From an uncultured Bacteroidota bacterium (GTDB lineage: Bacteria > Bacteroidota > Bacteroidia > Chitinophagales > Chitinophagaceae), in assembly GCA_903887415.1 (NCBI GenBank), contig CAISPO010000018.1:124001-188000 (forward strand): 64,000 bases of DNA. The letters run 5' to 3'. The notes beneath the pieces were generated by a model. The model was given only the letters and a program-made list of their open reading frames with translations, did not search any database and was not told where the DNA came from. Shown here piece after piece: positions 42,486-51,398 of the stretch. The stretch's first letter is position 1. Every line of letters begins with the position of its first letter. The position numbers were made by a program, and so were the translations under genes.

Positions 42486-43262
42486 ATGCGCGCAATATGG
42501 ACAGGTTCTATCGGTTTTGGGTTGGTAAACATACCAATTAAACTATTCAGCGCCACGCAGGAAAGTTCGCTGGATCTGGATATGCTGGATAAGAACGGCC
42601 ATGCTAACATACACTATGCCCGAATCAATGCCAACACCGGTAAAGAGGTACCATGGGCCAATATTGTAAAGGGCTATAAATACCACGACGAATATGTGGT
42701 GCTTTCTGACGAGGACTTCGAAAAAGTGAGCCCGAAGAAAAGCAAGATGATAGACATCAATGAATTTGTGAAAACCGAGCAGATCGACACCACTTTTTAT
42801 GATATGCCCTACTACCTCTCACCGACCAAGGGCGGCGAGAAGGCATATGTACTGCTACGGGAAGCGTTAAAACAAAGCGGCAAGGTGGCGTTGGGGGAAT
42901 TTGTACTCCGGAACAAACAGAACTTGTGCATCCTGAAACCACAGGATGAGGTAATACTGCTGCAGAAGCTGAGATTTGCAGAAGAAATAAGAAACTACGA
43001 AGAATTGGAATTACCAAAGGATATTGCCGTGAAGCCTGCTGAATTGAAAATGGCACAGGCATTGATAAATCAGCTCACTCCAAAGAAGTTTTCAATGGAT
43101 AAGTATAAGGATACCTATGATGATGACCTGATGAAAATAATAGAAGCCAAGGCGAAGGGTAAGAAGATTGCCGCGCCGAAGTTTAAGATCATACACAACA
43201 AGAGCAAGGATCTGATGGAACAATTGAAGGCAAGCCTGGAACCAAAAAGAAAAGCATCGTAA
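42486..43262 (+). CDS. ku: Non-homologous end-joining protein Ku
   Basis: A 258-residue bacterial Ku. MRAIWTGSIGFGLVNIPIKLFSAT is the signature N terminus, and LHxxDxxHI-like text (MLDKNGHANIHYARI) and VVLSDEDFEKVSPKKSKMIDINEFV follow. The Lys-rich C-terminal tail (residues about 220-258) suits DNA binding. The homodimer threads onto DNA ends and recruits LigD. The stop TAA shares its last A with the ATG of the ligD phosphoesterase frame, a coupled pair. Confidence 0.95.
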   Translation: MRAIWTGSIGFGLVNIPIKLFSATQESSLDLDMLDKNGHANIHYARINANTGKEVPWANIVKGYKYHDEYVVLSDEDFEKVSPKKSKMIDINEFVKTEQIDTTFYDMPYYLSPTKGGEKAYVLLREALKQSGKVALGEFVLRNKQNLCILKPQDEVILLQKLRFAEEIRNYEELELPKDIAVKPAELKMAQALINQLTPKKFSMDKYKDTYDDDLMKIIEAKAKGKKIAAPKFKIIHNKSKDLMEQLKASLEPKRKAS

Positions 43263-43933
43263 TGAGCCTGGCGAAGTATAACAGTAAGCGGAACTTTAGC
43301 GATACGCCCGAACCTTCCGGCAAGGAAGGAAAGGAAACGGGCAAACTGATATTTGTGGTGCAGCGTCACCATGCGAGCCACCTCCATTACGACTTTCGGC
43401 TGGAGCTAAACGGCACACTTAAAAGTTGGGCAGTGCCCAAAGGCCCATCGCTGAATCCTAAGGACAAGCGGCTGGCAATGATGGTGGAAGACCACCCGAT
43501 AGACTACGCAACATTTGAGGGGGACATTCCTGCGGGCAACTATGGCGCCGGGCATGTGGATGTTTGGGATCATGGCACGTATGAGCCGATTGATGAAGAC
43601 GCAAATGTTATTAGCGCAAAAGAATTCTCTAAACATCTGCACGCCGGCAGCATCAAATTCAGGATGCATGGTAAACACCTGAAAGGAGACTTCGCACTGG
43701 TGCATATGAAGAAGGATGAAAAGACATGGCTGCTGATAAAACATCGTGATAAGTATGCCGTTGAAGACGAGTACAATAGCGAAGACTATGCTAAAAAGAG
43801 CTCGCTGGCATACACGGCAGAGCGCAATAAAGACAAAGTGGTAAAAAAAAGTAAAGCCCATACTTTTAAAAGACAAAAATTCCAAAGAACAAATTCCAAA
43901 GTCTTACTCGCAGACTTATCACGGCAGCAGTAA
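43262..43933 (+). CDS. ligD: LigD 3'-phosphoesterase (PE) domain, 5' part of split ligD
   Basis: 223 residues. The PE domain that trims 3' ends is clear: FVVQRHHASHLHYDFRLELNGTLKSWAVPKGPSLNPKDKRLAMMVEDHPIDYATFEG with its metal-binding His/Asp set, then YGAGHVDVWDHGTYEP. After VVKK (the A8 tract at 43843-43850) the frame becomes unlike LigD and stops at 43933. In the +1 frame the text runs on without stop into the ligase domain. In most Bacteroidota PE, ligase and polymerase domains are one polypeptide, so this is probably a one-base frameshift; a genuinely separate PE protein is the alternative. Confidence 0.88.
   Translation: MSLAKYNSKRNFSDTPEPSGKEGKETGKLIFVVQRHHASHLHYDFRLELNGTLKSWAVPKGPSLNPKDKRLAMMVEDHPIDYATFEGDIPAGNYGAGHVDVWDHGTYEPIDEDANVISAKEFSKHLHAGSIKFRMHGKHLKGDFALVHMKKDEKTWLLIKHRDKYAVEDEYNSEDYAKKSSLAYTAERNKDKVVKKSKAHTFKRQKFQRTNSKVLLADLSRQQ
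43843..43850 (+). other. A8 homopolymer at the ligD frame crossing
   Basis: Eight A in GTAAAAAAAAGT. Removing one A joins the PE frame to the ligase frame, giving V-K-K-V-K-P-I-L-L then a Lys/Asn/Ser linker and ...FTRYIKPMLAKLHD. The span 43262-45818 is 2557 bp, one over a multiple of three, as expected; the joined product would be 851 residues. Confidence 0.75.
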
Positions 43934-43961
43934 ACAAAAATTTACACGCTACATAAAGCCC

Positions 43962-45818
43962 ATGCTGGCTAAGCTGCACGATGCGCCATTCGATGATCCC
44001 GGCTGGATATACGAGATAAAATGGGATGGCTACAGGGCGATTGCGGAAATAAACAAAAGGGGTTACCGCCTTTATTCCAGAAATGGTTTATCGTTCAGCG
44101 AAGACTATCCAGCCATATATGAGGAGCTCTCGAAAATAAAGAAAGAAGCTATACTGGATGGGGAAATCGTGGCGCTGGATAAGGAGGGCAAGCCATCGTT
44201 TCAACTGATACAACAATATGCGCAGGGCGGGGAAGTGCCAATCGTTTATTATGTATTTGATTGCCTTTCCGTCGGTGGCAAATCGATAGAAAGTAAACCG
44301 CTGCTGGAACGAAAGGAGATACTCAAAGCATTGCTGCCCGAAAGCGACCTTGTGAAATACTGTGATCATATTGAAGAACGGGGAAAGGATTTTTTTACGC
44401 TGGTGAAAAAGCAGGGCCTGGAAGGGATGATAGCCAAGCGCGCTGATAGTGTGTATAGGCAAGCCTCGCGCTCTGCCGACTGGCTGAAAGTGAAGAACGT
44501 GATCATGGAAGAGGCAGTGATAGCGGGTTATACAGAGCCCGGCGGCAGCAGAAAGTATTTTGGTGCATTGGTGCTGGGACTCTATAAAGGGGGCAAGCTG
44601 ATCTACATAGGACATACGGGCACGGGGTTCGATGATAAAACGCTTAAAGACCTTTACAATAAATTGCAGCCGCTGAAAACAGGCACTTCGCCTTTTGGTG
44701 TGAAAGTGCCAGTAAACGGCGCAGTGACTTGGGTGAAGCCAAAACTGGTGTGCAACCTGAAGTACACCGAAGTGACCCAAGGCGGAACAAGGAGACACCC
44801 CGTTTTTATGGGATTGCGAATAGATAAGGATGCGGAAGAAGTACATGAAGAGGTAAGAGATGATAATAATACTGATCAGGATAACTCTGAAAATGATAAA
44901 CCATTGAAAATGGAAGCAACAAAAACTATCAACGGAAAGAAACTGGCGTTCACGCATCTTGATAAGGTTTTCTGGCCCGATGAAGGATATACCAAGGGTG
45001 ATGTAATTGACTACTACAACACCGTATATCCGCACATTATCAAGTACATGAAAGACGGGCCGGAGTCGCTGTTGCGTATGCCGAATGGCCTGGCAGATAA
45101 AGGCTTCTTTCATAAAGATGCAGGCCTGAATGCGCCCGACTGGGTGAAGCATATAGCGTTATATTCTGAGAGTGCAGCCAAGGATATTAACTACATCATC
45201 TGTAATGACAAGCCGACATTACTATACCTGGCCAACCTGGGCTGTATAGAAATGAATCCATGGAACTCCCGCCTGAACAAGCTGGACAATCCGGATTACC
45301 TGGTGATGGATATAGACCCATCAGAGCATAACACTTTTGAGCAGGTCGTAGAGACGGCAAATGTGATAAAGCAGATACTGGACAAAGCGGGTGCTACTTC
45401 ATTTCCCAAGACCTCCGGTGCTACAGGTATTCATGTCTATGTGCCACTCGGCGCTAAATATTCTTACGATCAGGCCAAAGAATTTGCACATGTTATTGCA
45501 ACAATGACGCAACAGCAATTACCCGAATTCACCAGCCTGGAGCGCTCATTAAGCAAGCGCGGCAAGGACAATATTTATATAGACTACCTGCAAAACCGTA
45601 AAGGACAGACCCTTTCGTGTGCCTATAGCCTGCGGCCAAAGCCAGGAGCCACGGTAAGTACTCCGCTGGAATGGAATGAAGTAAAGAAGGGCTTGCTTCC
45701 GTCCGACTTTACTATCAAAAACATTATGAAACGGGTAGAGAAGAAGGGTGACCTGTTTGGCGGAGTGCTGCTGAAGGGAATTGATATGATGAAGTGCTTA
45801 AAGAAATTAAATCGCTGA
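43962..45818 (+). CDS. ligD: LigD ATP-dependent DNA ligase and polymerase domains (3' part of split ligD)
   Basis: 618 residues from MLAKLHDAPFDDPGWIYEIKWDGYR. Lys20 in EIKWDGYR is the adenylated ligase lysine; LDGEIVALD, GLEGMIAKR and VIAGYTEPGGSRKYFGALVLG are further ligase motifs (residues 1-290). The polymerase/primase domain follows (about 325-615): VFWPDEGYTKGDVIDYY, MDIDPSE with the catalytic Asp pair, and SGATGIHVYVPL. Together with Ku it repairs double-strand breaks. The ATG lies within the normally internal YIKPMLAKL motif, so it may not be a true start. The upstream linker contains AATTCCAAAG-type text seen otherwise between genes. Confidence 0.93.
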   Translation: MLAKLHDAPFDDPGWIYEIKWDGYRAIAEINKRGYRLYSRNGLSFSEDYPAIYEELSKIKKEAILDGEIVALDKEGKPSFQLIQQYAQGGEVPIVYYVFDCLSVGGKSIESKPLLERKEILKALLPESDLVKYCDHIEERGKDFFTLVKKQGLEGMIAKRADSVYRQASRSADWLKVKNVIMEEAVIAGYTEPGGSRKYFGALVLGLYKGGKLIYIGHTGTGFDDKTLKDLYNKLQPLKTGTSPFGVKVPVNGAVTWVKPKLVCNLKYTEVTQGGTRRHPVFMGLRIDKDAEEVHEEVRDDNNTDQDNSENDKPLKMEATKTINGKKLAFTHLDKVFWPDEGYTKGDVIDYYNTVYPHIIKYMKDGPESLLRMPNGLADKGFFHKDAGLNAPDWVKHIALYSESAAKDINYIICNDKPTLLYLANLGCIEMNPWNSRLNKLDNPDYLVMDIDPSEHNTFEQVVETANVIKQILDKAGATSFPKTSGATGIHVYVPLGAKYSYDQAKEFAHVIATMTQQQLPEFTSLERSLSKRGKDNIYIDYLQNRKGQTLSCAYSLRPKPGATVSTPLEWNEVKKGLLPSDFTIKNIMKRVEKKGDLFGGVLLKGIDMMKCLKKLNR

Positions 45819-45862
45819 CTCTGAAGGGGCACTTATTACTTGATAAGCATAATATTTTTTGT

Positions 45863-46783
45863 CTACCAAAGTATGATATTTTGATTTCGATATTCCATAA
45901 GTAGTTTTGACGCTTTTGCTGAGTCATTGGCGAGGAGTGCGTCATAGTACGGTTTCAGGATGTGCGCGGTTGCAGATTCGGGGTATTTACGCAGAACATG
46001 ATCATAAGCTTCTTTATAAGCAGAGTCGATGTGTTTGGTATCATAGTCCGCTATGGGGGAGTTGTCCATTCCTTTCAGAAGTACCGTAGTATATTCTTTT
46101 TGCGTGCCGGTGGCATAGTCCTTCATAGCAAAGGCAGGGTAAGTATTTGCAAACTTTTCCCACCAAACAGTGCGCTCGCATAATTGAACGGGAGAAATAA
46201 GTAGCGCTGCATCTTCTTGAAACCCTTCGTCGGATTCTTTCTTTACTTGTTGCAGAAATTCTTTCATGGAGGGAGAAACGAATTTGTAAAAATGAGGCTG
46301 TATGAAACTCCGGTCTTCTATCACAATGACCATTCCTTCTGTTTCAGAGAGCCGGAAACCATTAGCTTTAAGTTCTGCAAATGGTTTGGCAAGTTCGGCC
46401 AGATATTTGCCGGGATCATCAAGGCTTATTGCATTTGATGATATAGTTTCAATCGTATCGAACTTATGCTGATCGGACAAACCATCAGCAAGCCGGGTAT
46501 AGTATCGCTCAAATAATCGGTATGCACTATCATTTATTTGTTGGGTAGTTGTAGAAAAAAGTTCTTCAAATTTATGTGCTGCAAGTGAAGCATTGACAGC
46601 ATGTCCTGTGTCCAGTTTATTAAGGTATTGTTCATAAACGCTGAGTGGCTGGGCTGCATTCGGAATTGTCTCTGTAGTAACTGCAACGGTCTTAGGGGTG
46701 TTGCCATTGTTGCATGAACCTGAGAGCACTGCTAAAAAGGCAACTACTGGCAATATAGCTCTCGTTTGCTTTACCCACGACAT
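45863..46783 (-). CDS. Lipoprotein of unknown function
   Basis: 306 residues with a lipoprotein signal: MSWVKQTRAILPVVAFLAVLSGSC (Cys24), then a Thr/Ser/Asn-rich linker. The mature part is mostly helical and charged, with YEQYLNKLDTGHAVNASLAAHKFEELF and a C-terminal AYDHVLRKYPESATAHILKPYYDALLANDSAKASKLL that looks like a repeat of short helices. No family recognised. Likely faces the periplasm or surface. It lies downstream of dnaK on the same strand, after a terminator. Confidence 0.7.
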   Translation of the reverse strand: MSWVKQTRAILPVVAFLAVLSGSCNNGNTPKTVAVTTETIPNAAQPLSVYEQYLNKLDTGHAVNASLAAHKFEELFSTTTQQINDSAYRLFERYYTRLADGLSDQHKFDTIETISSNAISLDDPGKYLAELAKPFAELKANGFRLSETEGMVIVIEDRSFIQPHFYKFVSPSMKEFLQQVKKESDEGFQEDAALLISPVQLCERTVWWEKFANTYPAFAMKDYATGTQKEYTTVLLKGMDNSPIADYDTKHIDSAYKEAYDHVLRKYPESATAHILKPYYDALLANDSAKASKLLMEYRNQNIILW

Positions 46784-46808
46784 GCTAGAGTAAATTTATG
46801 TATAAATG

Positions 46809-46841
46809 TAAAATAAAAACGGCTGGTTTTCACCAGCCGTT
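46809..46841 (-). terminator. Rho-independent terminator of dnaK
   Basis: Read on the minus strand, AACGGCTGG and CCAGCCGTT (9-bp perfect stem, 46841-46833 and 46826-46818) enclose TGAAAA and are followed by TTTTTATTTT-like sequence. It lies 38 bp after the dnaK stop codon and 26 bp before the next minus-strand gene. Confidence 0.82.
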
Positions 46842-46878
46842 CTAACTAATTGCCTTATCAACTTATTAACCTTTTAAC

Positions 46879-48783
46879 TTACTTTACTTCTTCATACTCC
46901 GCATCAGCTACGTTGCCTTCTGGGCCGCCGGCATGTGCGTGCTGGCCATCCTGTGGTGCACCACCGTCTGCGCCAGGGGTATTGCCTGCTTTGTACATAT
47001 CTTCGCTGGCGGCCATCCATGCCTTGTTCAGCTCTTCCTCGGCTTTGTCTATACCGTCGAGGTCTTCGGCTTTTTGGGCTGCTTTCAGTTTTTCAACCGC
47101 TGCATCAATAGGGCCGCGCTTGTCGGCTGGTATCTTGTCGCCGTATTCTTTCAGTTGTTTTTCTGTGTTGAACACCAGGCCATCGGCTTTGTTCAGCTTC
47201 TCTACGCGCTCACGCACCTTCTTGTCTTCAGCTTCGTTGGCCTTAGCCTCATTCTTCATGCGTTCTACTTCTTCCTTGTTGAGACCGCTGCCTGCTTCTA
47301 TGCGGATGTTCTGCTGCTTGCCGGTACCCTTATCCTTAGCGGTAACATGCAACATACCGTTCGCATCAATATCAAAGATCACTTCTATCTGCGGTACGCC
47401 GCGTGGTGCAGGTGGTATGCCATCGAGGATGAAGCGGCCCAGGTTCTTGTTGTCCTTAGCCATGGGGCGCTCGCCCTGCAGTACATTTATTTCTACGCTT
47501 GGCTGGCTGTCGCTGGCCGTAGAGAAGGTTTCACTTTTCTTGGTAGGGATGGTAGTATTTGACTCAATAAGGCGTGTCATAACACCACCCATTGTTTCGA
47601 TACCGAGAGAAAGTGGAGTTACGTCGAGGAGTAACACATCTTTCACATCACCGGTAAGTACACCGCCCTGTATTGCTGCACCAATGGCTACCACTTCGTC
47701 CGGGTTTACGCCCTTGTGCGGTTTCTTGCCAAAGAATTTTTCTACCACTTCCTGCACCTTAGGGATACGTGTAGAACCACCTACCAGGATTACCTCGTCT
47801 ATTTCTGCGGCAGTGATACCTGCATCTTTCAATGCTTTGCGGCAAGGCTCCAGTGTGCGCTCAACCAGGCTATCAGAAAGCTGCTCAAACTTTGCACGGG
47901 TCATTTTGCGTACCAGGTGTTTCGGTGCGCCATCAACCGCGGTAATATATGGCAGGTTGATCTCTGTTTCCTGTGAAGAAGAAAGCTCTATTTTGGCCTT
48001 TTCAGCAGCTTCCTTCAGGCGCTGCCATGCCATAGGGTCTTTGCGAAGGTCTATAGCTTCGTCTTTCTTGAATTCGTCAGCGAGGTAGTCCATCACCACT
48101 TTATCAAAGTCGTCACCGCCCAGGTGCGTATCACCATTGGTTGATTTTACTTCGAATACGCCATCGCCCAGTTCCAGAACGGATACATCGAACGTACCGC
48201 CACCGAGGTCGAATACGGCTATTTTGCTGTCTTTGTGTTGCTTATCAAGGCCATAAGCCAGCGCTGCTGCGGTAGGCTCGTTGATGATACGGCGCACATT
48301 GAGGCCGGCGATCTCACCTGCTTCCTTGGTGGCCTGGCGCTGAGCGTCATTAAAGTATGCCGGTACGGTGATAACCGCTTCCTTTACTTCATAGCCAAGG
48401 AAATCTTCAGCGGTCTTCTTCATTTTCTGAAGGATCATCGCTGATATTTCCTGGGGGGTATAAAGACGGCCATCAATATCCACACGGGGGGTGTTGTTAT
48501 CACCTTTCACCAGTTTGTAAGTGAAGTGCGACATTTCGTTTGTCACCTCATCAAAACGGCGGCCCATAAAACGCTTTATGGACTGTATCGTATTAATAGG
48601 GTTAGTAATTGCCTGGCGCTTTGCGGGGTCACCTACTTTGCGCTCTCCATTCTTCAAAAAGGCAACTACGGAAGGCGTGGTGCGGCGGCCTTCGTCATTT
48701 GCAATAACCACAGGCTCATTGCCTTCCATAACAGATACGCAAGAGTTGGTAGTTCCTAAATCGATTCCGATAATTTTTGCCAT
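46879..48783 (-). CDS. dnaK: Chaperone DnaK (Hsp70)
   Basis: A 634-residue Hsp70. The ATPase domain starts [17 protein letters not shown], with [43 protein letters not shown] and [17 protein letters not shown]. The linker [15 protein letters not shown] leads to the substrate-binding domain, and the C terminus is Gly/Ala-rich and ends in EYEEVK. It refolds proteins with DnaJ and GrpE, neither of which is in the window. Length and motifs are normal. A strong terminator follows. Confidence 0.97.
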   Translation of the reverse strand: MAKIIGIDLGTTNSCVSVMEGNEPVVIANDEGRRTTPSVVAFLKNGERKVGDPAKRQAITNPINTIQSIKRFMGRRFDEVTNEMSHFTYKLVKGDNNTPRVDIDGRLYTPQEISAMILQKMKKTAEDFLGYEVKEAVITVPAYFNDAQRQATKEAGEIAGLNVRRIINEPTAAALAYGLDKQHKDSKIAVFDLGGGTFDVSVLELGDGVFEVKSTNGDTHLGGDDFDKVVMDYLADEFKKDEAIDLRKDPMAWQRLKEAAEKAKIELSSSQETEINLPYITAVDGAPKHLVRKMTRAKFEQLSDSLVERTLEPCRKALKDAGITAAEIDEVILVGGSTRIPKVQEVVEKFFGKKPHKGVNPDEVVAIGAAIQGGVLTGDVKDVLLLDVTPLSLGIETMGGVMTRLIESNTTIPTKKSETFSTASDSQPSVEINVLQGERPMAKDNKNLGRFILDGIPPAPRGVPQIEVIFDIDANGMLHVTAKDKGTGKQQNIRIEAGSGLNKEEVERMKNEAKANEAEDKKVRERVEKLNKADGLVFNTEKQLKEYGDKIPADKRGPIDAAVEKLKAAQKAEDLDGIDKAEEELNKAWMAASEDMYKAGNTPGADGGAPQDGQHAHAGGPEGNVADAEYEEVK

Positions 48784-49094
48784 AGTAATTTCTAATTGTT
48801 ATTATATTTTAATTTTCGTTTCGTGAGTCTTTCGACTTTCGTAATTACTTAATCAATGAATATGCCATTCTTATTTTTCGGTAATTATGGCAGAAAGGGT
48901 GACAGTTTTAGTCATAAGTCGTAGCATCCCTGCCGGTAGGCTGGGTCATAAGTCCGCTAGTGCAGTATAGAATAATACCTCAAAGTAGCAAACAGAGATA
49001 TATGCCCGAATTTTACCTGTACGAGTGTTGTTATTGAAATCCTAAGTTATTTACACTGCTGTAAACTGTATTATTATTTTATCAACTTTATGTG
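48784..49094. other. 311-bp divergent intergenic region dnaK / alpha-beta hydrolase
   Basis: AT-rich control region of two divergent genes. It holds two GTCATAAGTC direct repeats (about 48910 and 48945) flanking a CCCTGCCGGTAGGCTGGG palindrome, and near the hydrolase an inverted TTTACA-CTGC-TGTAAA. No exact TAnnTTTG box was seen before dnaK, and no CIRCE-type element. Confidence 0.5.
48928..48945. repeat. Imperfect palindrome of the CCTGCC/GGCAGG family
   Basis: CCCTGCCGGTAGGCTGGG, bracketed by GTCATAAGTC repeats. A pair of the same GTCATAAGT repeats also follows the VWA gene at 10316-10346. Confidence 0.45.
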
Positions 49095-50051
49095 ATGGAG
49101 TACAATAAATCGTCGGGAAGGGTACTAAAGAAGGCCGCATGGGCAATAGCATTGTTGTTTATCCTGATGAACATAGTAGCTGCAAACCACGCTTATAAGT
49201 TCACACATTTCTGCGATGGAGGCACACGGACCGAGCGGCTGAATCTTTCTTTTGCAAATAAGGTAAAACTGCTCTTTACCGGGGTGGATAATCCCAGGCC
49301 GTTTAATACGGCAAGGCCATCGCACCTTTACAAAACGGTAGTGCTGCAAAGTAATGTACCAATAGAATGCTGGTACATACCAACAGGGGAAACTGCGAAA
49401 GGCACTGTATTGTTGTTTCATGGATATACAAGCAATAGATCCGAACTGCTGGACCGGGCGGAGGTGTTTTTGCAGGCGGGGTATAACTGCCTCCTAACGG
49501 ATTTTATGGGTTCGGGCGGATCAGGCGGCAGCCAAACAACTATAGGGTATTTTGAGGCGGAGGAAGTAAAGGATTGCTTTAATTATATAAAGGGCAATGG
49601 TGAACAACATGTCTACCTCTATGGCTCTTCAATGGGTGCAGTGGCTATTATGAAGGCAATAAAGGACTACCAGTTACAACCGGAGCGGACCATTATTGAG
49701 TGCCCGTTTGGCACCATGTACCAGACGGTGTGTGCAAGGTTTGACATGCTTCATGTGCCGCGGTTTCCTATGGCCGGGATCCTTTTATTCTGGGGTAGTG
49801 TTGAGAACAGGTTCTGGGGCTTTAGTCATAATCCGGAGGAGTATGCCCGGCATATCAAATGCCCGGTTTTGCTGCAATATGGCGCGCATGACGACCGGGT
49901 AAGCCGCCCGGAAACAGACGCAATATTTAATAATCTGGCAGGGCCCAAAAAACTGATCGTTTATCCGGATGCCGGACACGATAATTATTTGTTGAAATGC
50001 AAGGATGAGTGGAGCAACAATGTGACCGCCTTTCTCGATCACGGCATATAA
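49095..50051 (+). CDS. Alpha/beta hydrolase, membrane-anchored
   Basis: 318 residues from the ATG at 49095 (a GTG directly before it is less likely). An N-terminal hydrophobic segment (residues about 12-32, AAWAIALLFILMNIVAAN) should anchor it in the inner membrane. The hydrolase fold has VLLFHGYTSNRSELLDRA (oxyanion region), the nucleophile elbow YGSSMGAVA, GAHDDRVS with the acid and DAGHDNYLLK with the catalytic His. Related to BAAT/dipeptidyl-type serine hydrolases. Substrate unknown. It ends 3 bp from a converging lipoprotein gene. Confidence 0.85.
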   Translation: MEYNKSSGRVLKKAAWAIALLFILMNIVAANHAYKFTHFCDGGTRTERLNLSFANKVKLLFTGVDNPRPFNTARPSHLYKTVVLQSNVPIECWYIPTGETAKGTVLLFHGYTSNRSELLDRAEVFLQAGYNCLLTDFMGSGGSGGSQTTIGYFEAEEVKDCFNYIKGNGEQHVYLYGSSMGAVAIMKAIKDYQLQPERTIIECPFGTMYQTVCARFDMLHVPRFPMAGILLFWGSVENRFWGFSHNPEEYARHIKCPVLLQYGAHDDRVSRPETDAIFNNLAGPKKLIVYPDAGHDNYLLKCKDEWSNNVTAFLDHGI

Positions 50052-50054
50052 TGC

Positions 50055-51161
50055 CTAGTAAGCTGTTCCTTTAATATTAACATTAGACATGAGTGGGCTG
50101 GCGATGAGTGAATCAACGGTTTCATCGCTGATGGAGATATTGCCCACACGGGAACCCCTGGAAGTGAAGAGCCCCAGTACGTTGGCTCCTTTCACGTTGG
50201 TATATATGGGCTCTATTTCGCTGCCGGTGAGGCCTGTGCCCTGCGATTGCTGTATCTGCTCGTAGGTGTAATAGTCGGGTGTGCCGAGGTATGCGAAAAG
50301 GGTACACCTGCTTAGCAGCCGGATGGTGCTGGCCGGGGCGGTGCCCAGTGCAGACCTGATAGCGCTATATATATCAACATTATTCATGCTAATATCAAAA
50401 GCGCCGTTCAAAACGGGTATCAGCCCCAGGTCGTCATCGGCATAATGGGCAGTGTTGGTGTGTGTGGCATAATTGGAGTCAACCCAGTTGAACCTTATTA
50501 TGACCTGGGCAACAGCGGCAGGGGTAGTTTGCCCGTAAAAATTATAAGTACCGTAAGGAGGTGGGGTATAGGTGCCGCCAATATCAAGTACATCATTTGT
50601 ATTTATAGGCGTACCGAAAAAGCTGAGCCCGGCCCTGTTTGCTGAAGAATCATCGAGATAGGGGATATTAAACGCAAGCGGGTCGTTGTCAACGATCACG
50701 GGCGCCTCGGCTGAATCAACCTCGCCGGTAGCGGGATTAGTAACAACGATACGGTATGAATACAGCGGGTCCAGAACATCAGTAAATTTATAAGCATAGT
50801 TAGGCGCATTGAAAAACACGCCCTGCTGCTTGGGATAGCCTTCAAGGTTGAGGTCAACGCGATTGAGATGGATGGTATCGTGAACACCGGGAGTGGTTGC
50901 GTAGATATTTATTCTTTCTATCTTCACATTGAGGCTGGCATAAAAGCTGGAATCGGGGGTCTGCGCCATGGTGATGGCACTCTTGTTGTTGTCCAGGAAG
51001 GCTTTCTGGATGCGTATGTAGTGGGCAGTATCGGCCTGGTCCAGGAAGCCGTAGATAACGGTAATGTTCTTGTAGGGCGCAGCTACATTGAATTTTGTAG
51101 AGCAGCTGTCCATTAAAAATAAAAACGCAGTGGTTATAGCCAGAAAAAAGAATCGTTTCAT
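50055..51161 (-). CDS. Lipoprotein of unknown function (DUF4249-like candidate)
   Basis: 368 residues. Lipobox FLMDSC (Cys20) after MKRFFFLAITTAFLF. The mature protein is beta-rich: ITVIYGFLDQADTAHYIRIQKAFLDNN opens with the VxGxxxxxDxxxxVxxxK-like strand pattern of DUF4249 lipoproteins that accompany TonB receptors, and FTDVLDPLYSYRIVVTNPATGEVDSAEAPVIV resembles an Ig-like segment. The family match is uncertain because no receptor gene is next to it. Predicted in the outer membrane, periplasmic or surface side. Confidence 0.65.
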   Translation of the reverse strand: MKRFFFLAITTAFLFLMDSCSTKFNVAAPYKNITVIYGFLDQADTAHYIRIQKAFLDNNKSAITMAQTPDSSFYASLNVKIERINIYATTPGVHDTIHLNRVDLNLEGYPKQQGVFFNAPNYAYKFTDVLDPLYSYRIVVTNPATGEVDSAEAPVIVDNDPLAFNIPYLDDSSANRAGLSFFGTPINTNDVLDIGGTYTPPPYGTYNFYGQTTPAAVAQVIIRFNWVDSNYATHTNTAHYADDDLGLIPVLNGAFDISMNNVDIYSAIRSALGTAPASTIRLLSRCTLFAYLGTPDYYTYEQIQQSQGTGLTGSEIEPIYTNVKGANVLGLFTSRGSRVGNISISDETVDSLIASPLMSNVNIKGTAY

Positions 51162-51398
51162 GAATTGATACCTAATATTTAAGGGCGGACAAAGATAAGG
51201 TTTTTGTGGTTTGACTGCGGGTGTGTGGGAAAATTATACTAAGCGGATAATTGCAGCATTTCCAGAGCGTTTAACAACTCATTAAGTATTTTTTTTTTGA
51301 ATTGTTTGAGTATTTCAAAAGTTTTATCAGTACATTTATATAGTAAACCTGAATCATTTATCTCTTAAAATATTTCTTTACCTGTAAAATCTTTCACT

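Noticed and set aside
45819-45862. Terminator after ligD
   Set aside because: Only a 5-bp CTTAT/ATAAG stem precedes a short T run; too weak to call.
48784-49094. tRNA or CIRCE element in the dnaK upstream region
   Set aside because: No cloverleaf with the conserved T-loop TTCGA and no TTAGCACTC-type inverted repeat were found.
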